DNA of 64,000 nt from an uncultured Hyphomicrobiales bacterium (GCA_903878085.1 CAIRGJ010000064.1:1-64000), one strand, 5' to 3'; positions 27,332 through 37,151 are shown, counted from the stretch's first letter. Numbers and translations are program-made. Notes: generated by a model from the letters alone, not told the origin.

Positions 27332-27380
27332 GCGCGTGATTTTATCCGAAGACCGATTCCCACTTTTCGGGATCACGCGC
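27332..27380. repeat. 49-bp palindromic intergenic repeat, copy B
   Basis: Same design as copy A, with GCGCGTGATT/GATCACGCGC outer arms. The last base is also the first base of the hdaA stop codon, so the element abuts the 3' end of that gene. The inner arms are TCCGAAG and CTTTTCGGG, slightly diverged from copy A. Confidence 0.8.
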
Positions 27381-28051
27381 TAACGAAACAGTTCCGCCGC
27401 CAGCGCCCGCGTCACCGGCCGGTGCTGGCGCATCGCCTCCTCGTCCAACCGCACCACGGCGGCATGGGCGGCGGCGAACGAGCGTTCGATGCGGTTGGCG
27501 AGATAATTCACCAGCGCCTCGTCGACGGTGAGCTGGCGGTCAGCGGCAAGCTTGAAGATCAACGAGCGGAGCAGATCGTCATCGGGCGGCGCCAGCGCGA
27601 CGCTCGGCACGGCGCGCAGACGCGAGGCCAGATCGCGGATCGCGACCGGGAAACTTGCGACCGGCGTGCGCGCCGTGAGCAGCACATAAGCGCGCTCCTC
27701 CTTCGCCAGATTGATCAGGTGGAACAGCGCACGCTCGTCGAGGCCTGCGGGTTCGAGATCCTCGACCACCAGCGCGCCGGTCGCGAGAGCCGATGGCAGG
27801 TCGGTTTCCGGCAACAGCTTCGCGCTGAGCACGCGCGCGCCCGCCGTTTCGGCCCAGATTGTGGCGAGATGGCTCTTGCCCGATCCTTGCGGGCCCACCA
27901 GCGCCATAATGCGGTCCGGCCAGTCCGGCCAGCGCTCGATCAGCGTCAGCGCCGTGGCATTCGACGGCCCGCCGAGGAAATCCTCGCGCGCAAAACTCAC
28001 CGCATGATCGAGCGCGAGCACGAGCTGACGTGGACCGAAGGCTTGATCCAT
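27380..28051 (-). CDS. hdaA: DnaA-related regulatory protein HdaA
   Basis: This encodes 223 residues with only the AAA+ part of DnaA: Walker A GPQGSGKSHLA, Walker B VVEDL, sensor region LLTARTP and a short helical C-terminus. The N-terminal RQLVLAL is a QxxLxL clamp-binding motif, which ties the protein to the beta sliding clamp. In alphaproteobacteria HdaA stimulates DnaA-ATP hydrolysis and prevents over-initiation. The ATG at 28051 places this motif at the N-terminus; an upstream TTG at 28096 is less likely. Confidence 0.87.
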   Translation of the reverse strand: MDQAFGPRQLVLALDHAVSFAREDFLGGPSNATALTLIERWPDWPDRIMALVGPQGSGKSHLATIWAETAGARVLSAKLLPETDLPSALATGALVVEDLEPAGLDERALFHLINLAKEERAYVLLTARTPVASFPVAIRDLASRLRAVPSVALAPPDDDLLRSLIFKLAADRQLTVDEALVNYLANRIERSFAAAHAAVVRLDEEAMRQHRPVTRALAAELFR

Positions 28052-28092
28052 ACGACCTGTCTTTACACTCAACTTGACGTCCAATTTTCCGT

Positions 28093-29199
28093 TCAACCGG
28101 ATTTCTCGCCGGTATAAAGCGAGCTTTCCAGATAGCGCCGCAACGCGAACCGCGCCAGCACGCCGATGGTGGCCGCGAGCGGCACCGCCACCAGCAGTCC
28201 GACAAAGCCGAACAGATAGCCAAAGGCGAGCAGCGCGAAGATCAGCCAGACCGGATGCAGACCGACGCTCTCGCCGACCAGCTTGGGCGCCAGCACATTG
28301 CCCTCAAGGAACTGGCCGACCAGGAAGATACCGAGCACGATCAGGATCGAGGGGTATTCCGGCCAGAACTGCGCCACCGCCACGGCGAGCGCCAGGATCA
28401 GGCCGGTCATCGAACCGACATAGGGAATGAAGGTGATCAATCCCGAAATCAGGCCGATCAGCAGGCCAAAATTGAGCCCGCTCAGCGTCAGCGCCACTGC
28501 ATAGAACGAACCGAGGATCAGGCAGACCGCGCTCTGCCCGCGCACGAAACCGGCAATCGCGGCATCGATCTCGCACGCCAATTGCCGCACCGTGCCACGC
28601 TGCTGCACCGGCACCCAGCTGTCGACGGTCGCAATCATGCGGTGCCAATCGTAGATCAGATAGAACGCCACCACCGGCGTCACCACGATCAGTGAGAACA
28701 GCGACACCAGCGCCCGCCCGCCTGACCACAGAGATTTCAGGAAGGCGGTGAGCCAGCCGACGCCTTGCGTCGCCAACTCCGAAATCGATTTGTCCGGACT
28801 AAAACCGGCGCCCAGCAGTTTTTGCACCCACGGCATGCTCTGATCGGTCAGCAGCGTCTGCAGCTTGGTCACGTAGCCGGGAATGTTGGCGATAAAGGAC
28901 GACAACTGGCCGCCGAGGATCGGCGCCACCAGCAGGATCATGACGACAAGGGCCAGGACCACCACGATGATGATCAGCAGCGCGGCGGCGAGGCGGTGCA
29001 GGCCCATGCGCTCGAGCCGGTCGGTCACCGGCCTCAGCAGATAGGCGATGGCGAGACCCGCGATGAACGGCAGCAGGATTTCGCTCAGCAGCCACAACAC
29101 CAGGATGAAGACGGCAAGCGCCGCCAGCCAGAAAACCATTTGACGCTGGAGGGCGAGCCCGCTGCCCGCCTTGGAACTCTGACGCGGCTCGCCGGTCAT
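28093..29199 (-). CDS. AI-2E (PerM/YdiK) family permease-like protein
   Basis: This encodes 368 residues with about eight membrane helices. A first cluster is at residues 20-90 and a second at about 150-175. The C-terminal set at 230-350 includes the family signature LISGLITFIPYVGSMTG and LGPKLVGES-type motifs (NVLAPKLVGESVGLHP). Family members export small molecules or ions; the substrate here is unknown. The ATG at 29199 overlaps the pgsA stop in an ATGA junction, so the two genes are coupled. Hda follows 41 bases later. Confidence 0.85.
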   Translation of the reverse strand: MTGEPRQSSKAGSGLALQRQMVFWLAALAVFILVLWLLSEILLPFIAGLAIAYLLRPVTDRLERMGLHRLAAALLIIIVVVLALVVMILLVAPILGGQLSSFIANIPGYVTKLQTLLTDQSMPWVQKLLGAGFSPDKSISELATQGVGWLTAFLKSLWSGGRALVSLFSLIVVTPVVAFYLIYDWHRMIATVDSWVPVQQRGTVRQLACEIDAAIAGFVRGQSAVCLILGSFYAVALTLSGLNFGLLIGLISGLITFIPYVGSMTGLILALAVAVAQFWPEYPSILIVLGIFLVGQFLEGNVLAPKLVGESVGLHPVWLIFALLAFGYLFGFVGLLVAVPLAATIGVLARFALRRYLESSLYTGEKSG

Positions 29200-29741
29200 G
29201 GTCCGGCCAACGTGGCGTTCATGTGGCGCATCCATTCGGCGACGTAGGCCGCCACCGACAGCAGGGTCAAAGCCGCGACCGTAATCATCAGCACCAGCGT
29301 CAGCATGTCGGCCTTGATGTCGAAACCGAGCGTGCCGAGCACCACGCAGGCGAACAGAATCTGCGCCACGGTGTTGAGCTTGGACACCAGCAGCGGCTTG
29401 ATCTTGAGCGGATTGCCGATCACCCAGGACAGGATGATGCCGCCGACGATCAGAATATCGCGCGACACCACCAATATCACCAGCCAGCGCGGGATCAGAT
29501 CGCTAATGCCGAGAGCGAGGTAAATGGACACAATGAGCGCCTTGTCAGCCAGCGGATCGAGATAGCGGCCGAGCTCGGTGGTCATGCCGAAGCGCTTGGC
29601 CAGAAAGCCGTCGACTGCATCGCTGACCCCGGCCACCACAAACAGCACGAACGCGATCCACATCGCGCCGGACGTAATCGCCCAGACCACGACCGGCACC
29701 AGCAGAATACGCCCCAGCGTAATGAGGTTTGGAATACTCAA
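29196..29741 (-). CDS. pgsA: CDP-alcohol phosphatidyltransferase, phosphatidylglycerophosphate synthase type
   Basis: This encodes 181 residues with five to six membrane helices. The CDP-OH catalytic motif is complete: DAVDGFLAKRFGMTTELGRY followed by LDPLADK, covering the D-D-G-A-R-G-D-D pattern (Lys-Arg variant). It transfers phosphatidyl from CDP-diacylglycerol to glycerol-3-phosphate in the inner membrane, the first committed step to phosphatidylglycerol. Cardiolipin- or choline-type relatives share the motif, but length and N-terminus (MSIPNLITLGRILLVP) suit PgsA. Divergent from purM. Confidence 0.85.
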   Translation of the reverse strand: MSIPNLITLGRILLVPVVVWAITSGAMWIAFVLFVVAGVSDAVDGFLAKRFGMTTELGRYLDPLADKALIVSIYLALGISDLIPRWLVILVVSRDILIVGGIILSWVIGNPLKIKPLLVSKLNTVAQILFACVVLGTLGFDIKADMLTLVLMITVAALTLLSVAAYVAEWMRHMNATLAGP

Positions 29742-29891
29742 GGCAATCCCGGCTTGCAGGCCCGCCCTGACCTACCCGGCCGGATGCGCACCTTCCCTAA
29801 GGGCGGAGTATAACGGCGCCCTGACCATTGCGCGAATTTCGATTTCTCCGTAAGACCCGGCCAACAATAGCGTGGTCCAGACAGAGCCATC

Positions 29892-30962
29892 ATGGCAGAA
29901 AAAGAGCGCGGCCTCACTTACGCGCAAGCTGGCGTGGATATCGATGCCGGCAACCGGATGGTTGACCTGATCAAGCCGCTGGTGCGCGCCACCGCGCGGC
30001 CGGGCGCCGATGCCGAAATCGGCGGCTTTGGCGGCCTATTCGACCTGAAACGGGCGGGCTTTAAAGACCCGGTGCTGGTCGCGGCCAATGACGGCGTCGG
30101 CACCAAGGTCAAGATCGCCATCGAAACCGGCCGCCACGACACCATCGGTATCGACCTGGTGGCAATGTCGGTGAACGACCTGGTGGTGCAAGGCGCCGAG
30201 CCGCTGTTTTTCCTCGACTACTATGCATGTGGAAAACTCGAGCCGGAGGTCGGCGCCGCCGTGGTCGCCGGCATTTCCATCGGCTGCCGCGAGGCCGGCT
30301 GCGCGCTGATCGGCGGCGAGACCGCGGAAATGCCAGGCCTTTATTCCGGCGACGACTACGACCTTGCGGGCTTTGCGGTCGGCGCGGTCGAGCGCGGCGA
30401 AGTGTTGCCGCGCGCCGATATCGCGGCAGGCGACACCATCCTCGGCCTCGCCTCCTCCGGCGTGCATTCCAACGGCTTCTCGCTGGTCCGCAAAGTGGTG
30501 GCGAAGACCGGACTGGCCTGGTCTCAGCCTGCGCCGTTCGCGCCGGAGCAAAGCCTCGGCGACGCCATTTTGACGCCGACACGCATCTATGTGAAATCGT
30601 GCCTCGCCGCGATCCGCGACACCAAGGCGGTCAAGGGTTTTGCCCATATCACCGGCGGCGGATTTCCCGACAACATCCCGCGCGTGCTGCCGAAAGGCTT
30701 GGGCGCGCGCATCGATCTCACACGCGTCGCCGTGCCGCCGGTGTTCAAATGGCTGGCGAGCGAAGGCGGCATCGCGCAAAATGAAATGCTGCGCACCTTC
30801 AACTGCGGCGTCGGCATGATCGTGGTCGTTGCACGCAATGACGCCGCCGCTGTCACCGATGCGTTGACCCGCGCCGGCGAAACGGTGTCGATGCTTGGCG
30901 ACGTCATCCGCGCCGTAGATGAGCCGCGCGTGGTCTATGACGGCACGCTCGATCTCGGTTGA
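29892..30962 (+). CDS. purM: phosphoribosylformylglycinamidine cyclo-ligase
   Basis: This encodes 356 residues of the full AIR synthetase family. The N-terminal [18 protein letters not shown] is diagnostic, followed by [36 protein letters not shown] and the C-terminal [13 protein letters not shown]. It closes the imidazole ring in purine synthesis using ATP. purN follows 17 bases later on the same strand, the standard purM-purN operon. ATG 29892 is unambiguous. Confidence 0.97.
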   Translation: MAEKERGLTYAQAGVDIDAGNRMVDLIKPLVRATARPGADAEIGGFGGLFDLKRAGFKDPVLVAANDGVGTKVKIAIETGRHDTIGIDLVAMSVNDLVVQGAEPLFFLDYYACGKLEPEVGAAVVAGISIGCREAGCALIGGETAEMPGLYSGDDYDLAGFAVGAVERGEVLPRADIAAGDTILGLASSGVHSNGFSLVRKVVAKTGLAWSQPAPFAPEQSLGDAILTPTRIYVKSCLAAIRDTKAVKGFAHITGGGFPDNIPRVLPKGLGARIDLTRVAVPPVFKWLASEGGIAQNEMLRTFNCGVGMIVVVARNDAAAVTDALTRAGETVSMLGDVIRAVDEPRVVYDGTLDLG

Positions 30963-30979
30963 TTGATTTTGGGTGAACC

Positions 30980-31633
30980 ATGAGCCGCAAGCGCGTTGCC
31001 GTTCTCATTTCCGGCCGCGGCTCCAATATGGCGGCGCTGATCGACGCCGCGAAAGACAGAAACTTTCCGGCGGAAATTGCTCTGGTACTATCGAACCGGC
31101 CGGACGCCGGCGGGCTAGCGACCGCGAACGCCGCGGGCATCGCCACCGCGGTGGTCGATCACACTCAATTCGGCAAAGATCGCGCCGCCTTCGAGTGTGC
31201 GCTGCAGGCAGTGCTGGTCGAGCATCGCATCGACATCGTCTGCCTCGCCGGCTTCATGCGGCTTTTGACCGCTGACTTCGTCAAACAATGGCCGGAACAG
31301 CTGATCAATATTCATCCGGCGCTGCTGCCGGCGTTCAAAGGCCTCGACACGCATCGACGTGCGCTCGACGCGAAGGCCACGATTCATGGCGCCACCGTGC
31401 ATTTTGTCGTGGCCGAAATGGATGCCGGACCGATCATCGCCCAGGGCGCGGTCGCGGTGCGGGCCGACGATAGCGAGAGCACGCTGGGCCAGCGCGTGCT
31501 TGCGGTGGAACATCGCCTCTACCCGCTGGCGCTGAAACTGGTGGCCGAGGGCCGTGTTAGCGTCGTCGACGGCCGCTGCCTCATCGACGGCGTTCCGGTG
31601 CCGGACGCCGCTTCGCTGGTTCCGTCGGCGTAG
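30980..31633 (+). CDS. purN: phosphoribosylglycinamide formyltransferase
   Basis: This encodes 217 residues. The N-terminal strand VAVLISGRGSNMAALI binds the substrate phosphate. The formyl-folate site has INIHPALLPAFKGLDTHRRAL with catalytic Asn-His, and the catalytic Asp is in VAEMDAGPIIAQ. It transfers formyl from 10-formyl-tetrahydrofolate to GAR in purine synthesis. It forms an operon with purM. Confidence 0.96.
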   Translation: MSRKRVAVLISGRGSNMAALIDAAKDRNFPAEIALVLSNRPDAGGLATANAAGIATAVVDHTQFGKDRAAFECALQAVLVEHRIDIVCLAGFMRLLTADFVKQWPEQLINIHPALLPAFKGLDTHRRALDAKATIHGATVHFVVAEMDAGPIIAQGAVAVRADDSESTLGQRVLAVEHRLYPLALKLVAEGRVSVVDGRCLIDGVPVPDAASLVPSA

Positions 31634-31731
31634 TTTTCCCCACACGTCAACGTGAATATTCCAGCGCCGCGCGGTGTTATAGAGGGGACGCCACCGGTCA
31701 GAGTGGCCGAACACAGCACGGGGGTTACGTT

Positions 31732-32163
31732 ATGAACGGGCAAGCAGAACCAAAATTGATTTTTCCGGGACTGGCCGGTTTTTATGCGGCAGTGTCTAAT
31801 CTTTGGTATCCGATGATCCGGATCGTGGCCGTAGCGCCCTTGTTTACGCACGTCTGGCCGAAGCTCATGAACCCGGCCGGCACAATCGCCTTCTTGGGCA
31901 AAGCGGGATTCTCGCCGGTCTTAGTCTACACGGTCATGTTTTTGGAAACGGTCGGCGCGGCCTGCGTCATGATTGGTTTGTTCACCCGCTTCTTCGCCGC
32001 CGCACTCGCCATCGAAATGGCCGTCATTACATTCGTGTACATGCCACCGCAGGGCTGGGCTCGCATGGAGCCCACCTTTATCTGGGGCATCATTTTCTTG
32101 GCCATCGTCTTGCGCGGCGGCGGGCCCTACTCGGTCGACCGCAAGATCGGAAGAGAACTCTAG
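31732..32163 (+). CDS. DoxX family membrane protein
   Basis: This encodes 143 residues with four predicted membrane helices. The first contains a conserved Arg (MIRIVAVAPLFTHVWPKL), and helices 2-4 include LVYTVMFLETVGAACVMIGLFTRFFAAAL. The DoxX/SURF4-like family is linked to quinol oxidases and thiosulfate metabolism, but most members, including this stand-alone one, have no assigned function. A strong terminator follows. Confidence 0.85.
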   Translation: MNGQAEPKLIFPGLAGFYAAVSNLWYPMIRIVAVAPLFTHVWPKLMNPAGTIAFLGKAGFSPVLVYTVMFLETVGAACVMIGLFTRFFAAALAIEMAVITFVYMPPQGWARMEPTFIWGIIFLAIVLRGGGPYSVDRKIGREL

Positions 32164-32192
32164 GCGCCGTTGATCTGATCGCCCGATTTGAG

Positions 32193-32229
32193 CCCGCCCG
32201 CGGACCCATCCGCGGGCGGGTTTTCTTTT
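32193..32229 (+). terminator. Rho-independent terminator after doxX-like gene
   Basis: CCCGCCCGCGG and CCGCGGGCGGG form an 11-bp perfect stem with a 6-base loop, followed by TTTTCTTTT. It lies 30 bases after the stop of the DoxX-family gene. Confidence 0.9.
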
Positions 32230-32304
32230 GCAATTGATGCAATCTAGAGTAGCATAAAGCCCTTGAGTGCAGGATTTGTCGCGTTCTAGCGTCGGGGGGC
32301 GTCG

Positions 32305-34236
32305 ATGGCGGGCCGCACAAGTTGGAAATCGATTGCGTATCTGAACGCAATCTTAGCTGCCGGCGGCGCGTGTTCGTCGGCTCTAGCGGCCACGCCACCA
32401 GATCCCTGCAATCACGTTCCCAAAACATCGACAGCCGGCGCCGGAGATATCTCGGTAAAACCGTACACATCGTCAACGCTGAATTCTGCGCAATCGCTGA
32501 AGACCTGGCAACGCGAAGGCAAGGAAATTGAAATCTCAATCGTCGGGTGGAAGCCAACCGACTTGACGACGGTGGTCTGCTTCGGCTGGAAAGTCGAGGG
32601 CGGAACCGAAGAGGAAAGACAGAAATTTGGCAAATTTGTACAAAGCCCATCGGTGATCCAATCGGAGCCTGCGGCGGGGTCGGACAAAGCGGCTACGCTG
32701 CCGAAGATAACCAAATTTACCGCAGTCATTCCAACCCTCGACCCTCCTAAGAAGCATGATCAGCCGGGCGACGTCGGCGTGGTGCGCACGCAAAACAATA
32801 CCAATCCAACCGCCGAAGTTCGTCTTCTGATTTTCGGCAACAAGCCAGCCGCGCCCCCACCCGCCAACCCAGACGAGCCGACGGTCGCGCTATTTTCGTC
32901 GATTGGCGTCGTCGCCGCCGACAATTATTGCGACATTCCCGGACTAACGACGAGGACCGATAATGGGATCGTCATCCTCAGCGATCACAAAAATTGGCAA
33001 TCGGTCGGTGGCGAATTTGAATTTACAATCAATTCCACATCACCGCTTCCGCCCGACGCTCTCATTAAGGTGTGTTATCGATGGAAGCTAAAGGCCGGCG
33101 ATCCTGGAGAGTTCTTGGACAGCAGAAATCCTCGCCTCCTCGACAAGCAATCCAGAAGCATCAAAATCGCCTCCCGGGTCCCGCCGATCGAGCACGCGCC
33201 GAGTTGGTTCTCAAAACAACGCGTCGCGGATTACGCCGTTCTGGGAATTGCGGTGCCGCGCGCCGACGTCAGAGTCCTTGTCTTCGATCGCGATGACTCG
33301 CCGGTTGTCGACGTGGTGACGACCGTTGGAATTACCCAATTTTTGGCCGCAATTATCGTGGTCCTTGCCGTGCTCGGAATTGCCAGCTTCGGCCTTGTCG
33401 GCGTCTGCCGGCAAAGGTTATCGCCATCGCACCATGCCAATGCGCTGTTGTGCGTTATCACCAGTCGTCGCGGATTCGCCAGTCTTTCGCAATTCCAGGT
33501 CGTGCTGTGGACATTCGTAGTGCTGGCGTCGTCGATCTATGTCATGGCGCTATCCGGCAGTCTGATCGAGATCACGTCCGGTACGCTGGTCTTGCTCGGG
33601 ATTTCCGGCGCGGCGATTATTACTTCGAAAGCAAAGAGCGAACAGGACGCGGCGAAAGGACCTTCCATGGATCCGGTCGCCACGCGTCAACTCGCAACGA
33701 CGGCGCAAATCGACGCGGACAAACTTAAGGCTAAAGCCGCGTTATTGACCGGCGATGAAAAAAAAGAAGCTGATGCCGCAGCCCGGGAGGCGCAGGCCAA
33801 AGCTGACGCCGCAAAAGCCAACGCAGATGCGGCTGCCGCGGTTGACACCGCCCTGAAGATGCGTGCGACCGCCATCAACTCGACCGATCCAGCTCAGAAA
33901 TCCCAGGCCGCAGCCGACGCGCCTAAACTTGAGGCCGACGCGGATATAAAGCAGCGGGAGATGGCGGATGCGGCCGCCCGCGCTATGCAAGCCGTCAAGG
34001 TAAGACATCCACGCTGGTCGGACCTGGTGATGGAGGAAACCCAGGGCCGCGAACTCGATGTCACACGGGTGCAGATGGTGTTCTTCACCTTGGTCACGGC
34101 CGCATTCGTGTTGCTCACCGTGGCCACGACCTATGAAATTCCCGAGATACCGCAGGGCTTCCTGTATCTCATGGGGATCAGCAACAGCGTCTATGTCGGC
34201 TCGAAATTCGTCAATAATAATGATGCGCGATCCTAG
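32305..34236 (+). CDS. unrecognised membrane protein with duplicated extracellular and membrane modules
   Basis: This encodes 643 residues. A signal peptide (about 1-29) is followed by two related beta-rich periplasmic domains. The first has VVCFGWKVEGG (90-100) and AEVRLLIFGN (170-179); the second has KVCYRWKLKAG (255-265) and ADVRVLVFDR (320-329). One membrane helix lies at about 343-368. Then a two-helix module (389-442) is repeated without gaps at 581-634, ending in GIS...SK each time. Between the two copies lies a 120-residue Ala/Lys/Asp-rich coiled-coil (about 445-570), probably cytoplasmic. No enzymatic motif is seen. Base composition is AT-richer than nearby genes. It stands alone after a terminator and converges with the molybdopterin gene. 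Confidence 0.7.
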   Translation: MAGRTSWKSIAYLNAILAAGGACSSALAATPPDPCNHVPKTSTAGAGDISVKPYTSSTLNSAQSLKTWQREGKEIEISIVGWKPTDLTTVVCFGWKVEGGTEEERQKFGKFVQSPSVIQSEPAAGSDKAATLPKITKFTAVIPTLDPPKKHDQPGDVGVVRTQNNTNPTAEVRLLIFGNKPAAPPPANPDEPTVALFSSIGVVAADNYCDIPGLTTRTDNGIVILSDHKNWQSVGGEFEFTINSTSPLPPDALIKVCYRWKLKAGDPGEFLDSRNPRLLDKQSRSIKIASRVPPIEHAPSWFSKQRVADYAVLGIAVPRADVRVLVFDRDDSPVVDVVTTVGITQFLAAIIVVLAVLGIASFGLVGVCRQRLSPSHHANALLCVITSRRGFASLSQFQVVLWTFVVLASSIYVMALSGSLIEITSGTLVLLGISGAAIITSKAKSEQDAAKGPSMDPVATRQLATTAQIDADKLKAKAALLTGDEKKEADAAAREAQAKADAAKANADAAAAVDTALKMRATAINSTDPAQKSQAAADAPKLEADADIKQREMADAAARAMQAVKVRHPRWSDLVMEETQGRELDVTRVQMVFFTLVTAAFVLLTVATTYEIPEIPQGFLYLMGISNSVYVGSKFVNNNDARS

Positions 34237-34246
34237 CGAGGCGTGG

Positions 34247-36355
34247 CTAGGTCGAAGCTGCCCGCCGCACCCACACTTTGTTGTCGTGGAACGCGGCGCC
34301 GCCGTAAGGCGCGATCGCATCGGCGCCGGTCAGCGTGTTGATGCCGCAGCCGTCGGCGTAAGCCGAATTCGGCCAGATCGATTCCGCAATCAACACGCCG
34401 CGCCGCAGGCCGTCGAACAGCCGCGCATGCAGCCGCACTTCGCCGCGCGTGCTGCCGAGCACCACAGTGTCGCCGTCGCCGATGCCCTGCCCCGCGGCGT
34501 CGTCGGGATGGATCAGCACCGTCGGACGCTTTTCCTGCGCCAGCGACGTCGGCGTCTCGTTGAAGGTCGAATTGAGAAAGCCGCGCGCCGGCGACGTCGC
34601 CAGGCGGAACGGGTACGTCGCGTCCGCCTCTTCGATCGCGGTCCAATGATCCGGCAGCCCCGGCATGTCGGCGACCGGGCCGCTTTGATACGGGCTGCGG
34701 AACGGCACCGTCGGCCAATCCGGCTTGAAGCGGAATTTGCCGTCCGGCCAGGCGAAACCGTCGAGATAATGCGCCGTCGCGAACGGCGGCTGACAGTCGA
34801 GCCAGCGATTGGCTTCGAGTTCGGCCAGCGTGCCGCGCTTCGATGCCTGCAGCATCTGATCGATCAGCTGGCGCGGGCTCATGCCGAAGCCGGCGTGCTC
34901 GGCGCCGACACGTTTCGCCAAGCCTGAGATCACCTCGTGATTGTTGCGGCACTCGCCCGGCGGCTCGACCAGCTTCGGGCCGAGGATGATGTATTGGTGG
35001 CCGCCGCCGCGATAGACGTCGTCGTGCTCGAGGAACGTGGTCGCCGGCAGCACGATATCGGCCATCTTCGCCGTCTCGGTCATGAACTGCTCGTGCACGC
35101 AGACGAATAGATCGTCGCGGGCAAAGCCCTGCTTGACCTTGTTCTGATCGGGCGCGACCGACACCGGATTGGTGTTCTGGATGATCATCGCCGTCACCGG
35201 TCCGCCGCCCTGCAAGGCGTCGCGCTCGCCGGTCAGCACCGCGCCGATGCGCGACTGATCGAGCATGCGCACCGAACGGTCGAAGCAATCGAGCCCTTCG
35301 ATCACCGTCTTGTCGAGCTTGTAGATATCCGAATTATTGTGGAACGCGCCGCCGCCTTCCAGTTGCCAAGCCCCCGTCACCGCCGGAATGCAGCTTGCCG
35401 CATGCATATTGGCCGCGCCGTTGCGCGAGCGCGCGAAGCCGTAGCCGAGACGGAAGAAGGCGCGTTTGCGCTCGCCGATCAGTTTGGCGAATTCCTCGAT
35501 GGTCTCTACCGGCGTGCCCGTGATCGCCGACGCCCAGACCGGATCGCGCGTCTTGAGATGCGCTTCCAACTCGCGCGGATGATCGGTGTATTTGTTGAGA
35601 TAGTCCCAATCGGCCTTTCCATCGCGGAACAGGCAATGCATCACCGCGCAGGCGAGTGCTGCGTCGGTGCCGGGCTTCACCAGCACCGGCAGATCGGCCT
35701 GTTCCATGGTGCCGTTCATGTAGATGTCGACCGCCGCGATCTTGGCGCCGCGTTCTTTGCGGGCGCGGATCGCGTGCGTCATGACGTTGACCTGGGTGTT
35801 CACCGCATTGGTGCCCCAAATCACCACCAGATCGGATTTCGCCATCTCGCGCGGATCGGGTCCGGCGATGCGGCCGACGCCCGCGGCGAAACCGGCATAG
35901 GCCGGGTTGACGCAGATGGTGGAATGAAAGCCGGAATATTTCTTGACGTGCCGCAGCCGATGGATGCCGTCGCGCATCACCAGACCCATGGTGCCGGCAT
36001 AATAATAAGGCCACACCGCCTCGGCGCCGTGGCGCTGTTCGGCTTTCAGGAAATTCTCGGCCACCAGATCGAGCGCGTCGTCCCACGAAATGGCTGAAAA
36101 CTCGCCGGAGCCTTTAGCGCCGGTCCGGCGCAGCGGCTGCAGCAGCCGGTCGGCGTGATGCTCGCGTTCGGCGTAGCGCGCGACCTTGGCGCAGATCACG
36201 CCGGCGGTGTAGTCGTTGTCGCGCGAGCCGTGAACACGGCCGATGGTGCGCTCGTCGATGAGTTCGACGTCGAGCGCACAGGTCGACGGGCAGTCGTGCG
36301 GACAGGCGGAGTGGCCGATCCGCTTTGCTTTGAGGGGCCGAACGGCTTGATTCAT
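34247..36355 (-). CDS. molybdopterin-containing oxidoreductase (DMSO-reductase family)
   Basis: This encodes 702 residues. The N-terminal 4Fe-4S site is CPHDCPSTCALDV plus a later GVICAK cysteine. The bis-MGD-binding domain follows: WGTNAVNTQ, the YGFARSRNG region and the C-terminal NTNPVSVAPD and LIHPDDAAGQGIGDGD cap. The protein lacks a signal peptide, so it is cytoplasmic. It resembles formate-dehydrogenase/nitrate-reductase-like enzymes, but no electron-transfer subunits are adjacent, so substrate and partner are unknown. ATG 36355 starts directly before the cluster domain. Confidence 0.88.
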   Translation of the reverse strand: MNQAVRPLKAKRIGHSACPHDCPSTCALDVELIDERTIGRVHGSRDNDYTAGVICAKVARYAEREHHADRLLQPLRRTGAKGSGEFSAISWDDALDLVAENFLKAEQRHGAEAVWPYYYAGTMGLVMRDGIHRLRHVKKYSGFHSTICVNPAYAGFAAGVGRIAGPDPREMAKSDLVVIWGTNAVNTQVNVMTHAIRARKERGAKIAAVDIYMNGTMEQADLPVLVKPGTDAALACAVMHCLFRDGKADWDYLNKYTDHPRELEAHLKTRDPVWASAITGTPVETIEEFAKLIGERKRAFFRLGYGFARSRNGAANMHAASCIPAVTGAWQLEGGGAFHNNSDIYKLDKTVIEGLDCFDRSVRMLDQSRIGAVLTGERDALQGGGPVTAMIIQNTNPVSVAPDQNKVKQGFARDDLFVCVHEQFMTETAKMADIVLPATTFLEHDDVYRGGGHQYIILGPKLVEPPGECRNNHEVISGLAKRVGAEHAGFGMSPRQLIDQMLQASKRGTLAELEANRWLDCQPPFATAHYLDGFAWPDGKFRFKPDWPTVPFRSPYQSGPVADMPGLPDHWTAIEEADATYPFRLATSPARGFLNSTFNETPTSLAQEKRPTVLIHPDDAAGQGIGDGDTVVLGSTRGEVRLHARLFDGLRRGVLIAESIWPNSAYADGCGINTLTGADAIAPYGGAAFHDNKVWVRRAAST

Positions 36356-36377
36356 GGCCCCACTATAGCCGACGTGT

Positions 36378-37151
36378 CTAGACCTCGCTCGACAGCTTTG
36401 CCTGCTCCCGCGACCGCCGCCACAACCCGCCGACCGTCAGCACCAGCACGGCGCCGACGGCGGCCGCGACGTACTCTGCCTTGTGCGCGACATCGGCGCC
36501 GTAATGGCCGTTGAGATAGCCCACCGACACCGGATCGGTGGCGATCACCTCGCCGACAATCCAGCCGAGCAGCCCGGCGCCGGCCCAGACCAAAATCGGG
36601 AACTTGTCGAGCAGTGCCATGATCAGCGCCGCGCCGGCGACGATCATCGGAATACTGATGGCAAGGCCGAGCACCACCAGCGCCATGTTGCCGCCCGCCG
36701 CCGCGGCGATGGCGATGACGTTGTCGAGGCTCATGATGATGTCGGCGACGGCGACGATGCGCACCGCGCGCCACAGATGCTCGACCGCTTCGGCCTCGCC
36801 CTCGTCCGGATCGTCCGGCACCAGCAGCTTGGCGGCGATGTAGAACAGCGCCAGGCCGCCGACGATCTTGAGGTACGGCAGCAGCATCAGCGACGCCACC
36901 ACGCCGGTGAAGACGATGCGCAGGCCCACGGCGACGCCGGCGCCGAGGATCATGCCCCACAGGCGCTGCTTCGGCGGCAGGCCGCGGCACGCCATGGCGA
37001 TGACCAGCGCGTTGTCGCCGGACAACAGGATGTTGATCCACATGATCTTGACGAGCGCGACCCAGAATTCGGCGCTACCCATCTCGTTCCAGCCGTGGCC
37101 GACCATGGCCAGCCACGCGGACGGATCCATCATTTGCGCGAAAGATTGCAC
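36378..37151 (-). CDS. TerC family integral membrane protein
   Basis: This encodes 257 residues with seven predicted helices. Two acidic membrane motifs typical of TerC occur: ILLSGDNALVIAMA and IIMSLDNVIAIAAA. Members such as Alx and YjbE/MeeF export manganese or load secreted enzymes with metal; which applies here is unknown. GTG 37151 has GGGGGGCGA upstream; an ATG at 37133 is the alternative. It lies upstream of the molybdopterin gene in the same direction with 22 bases between. Confidence 0.88.
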   Translation of the reverse strand: MQSFAQMMDPSAWLAMVGHGWNEMGSAEFWVALVKIMWINILLSGDNALVIAMACRGLPPKQRLWGMILGAGVAVGLRIVFTGVVASLMLLPYLKIVGGLALFYIAAKLLVPDDPDEGEAEAVEHLWRAVRIVAVADIIMSLDNVIAIAAAAGGNMALVVLGLAISIPMIVAGAALIMALLDKFPILVWAGAGLLGWIVGEVIATDPVSVGYLNGHYGADVAHKAEYVAAAVGAVLVLTVGGLWRRSREQAKLSSEV

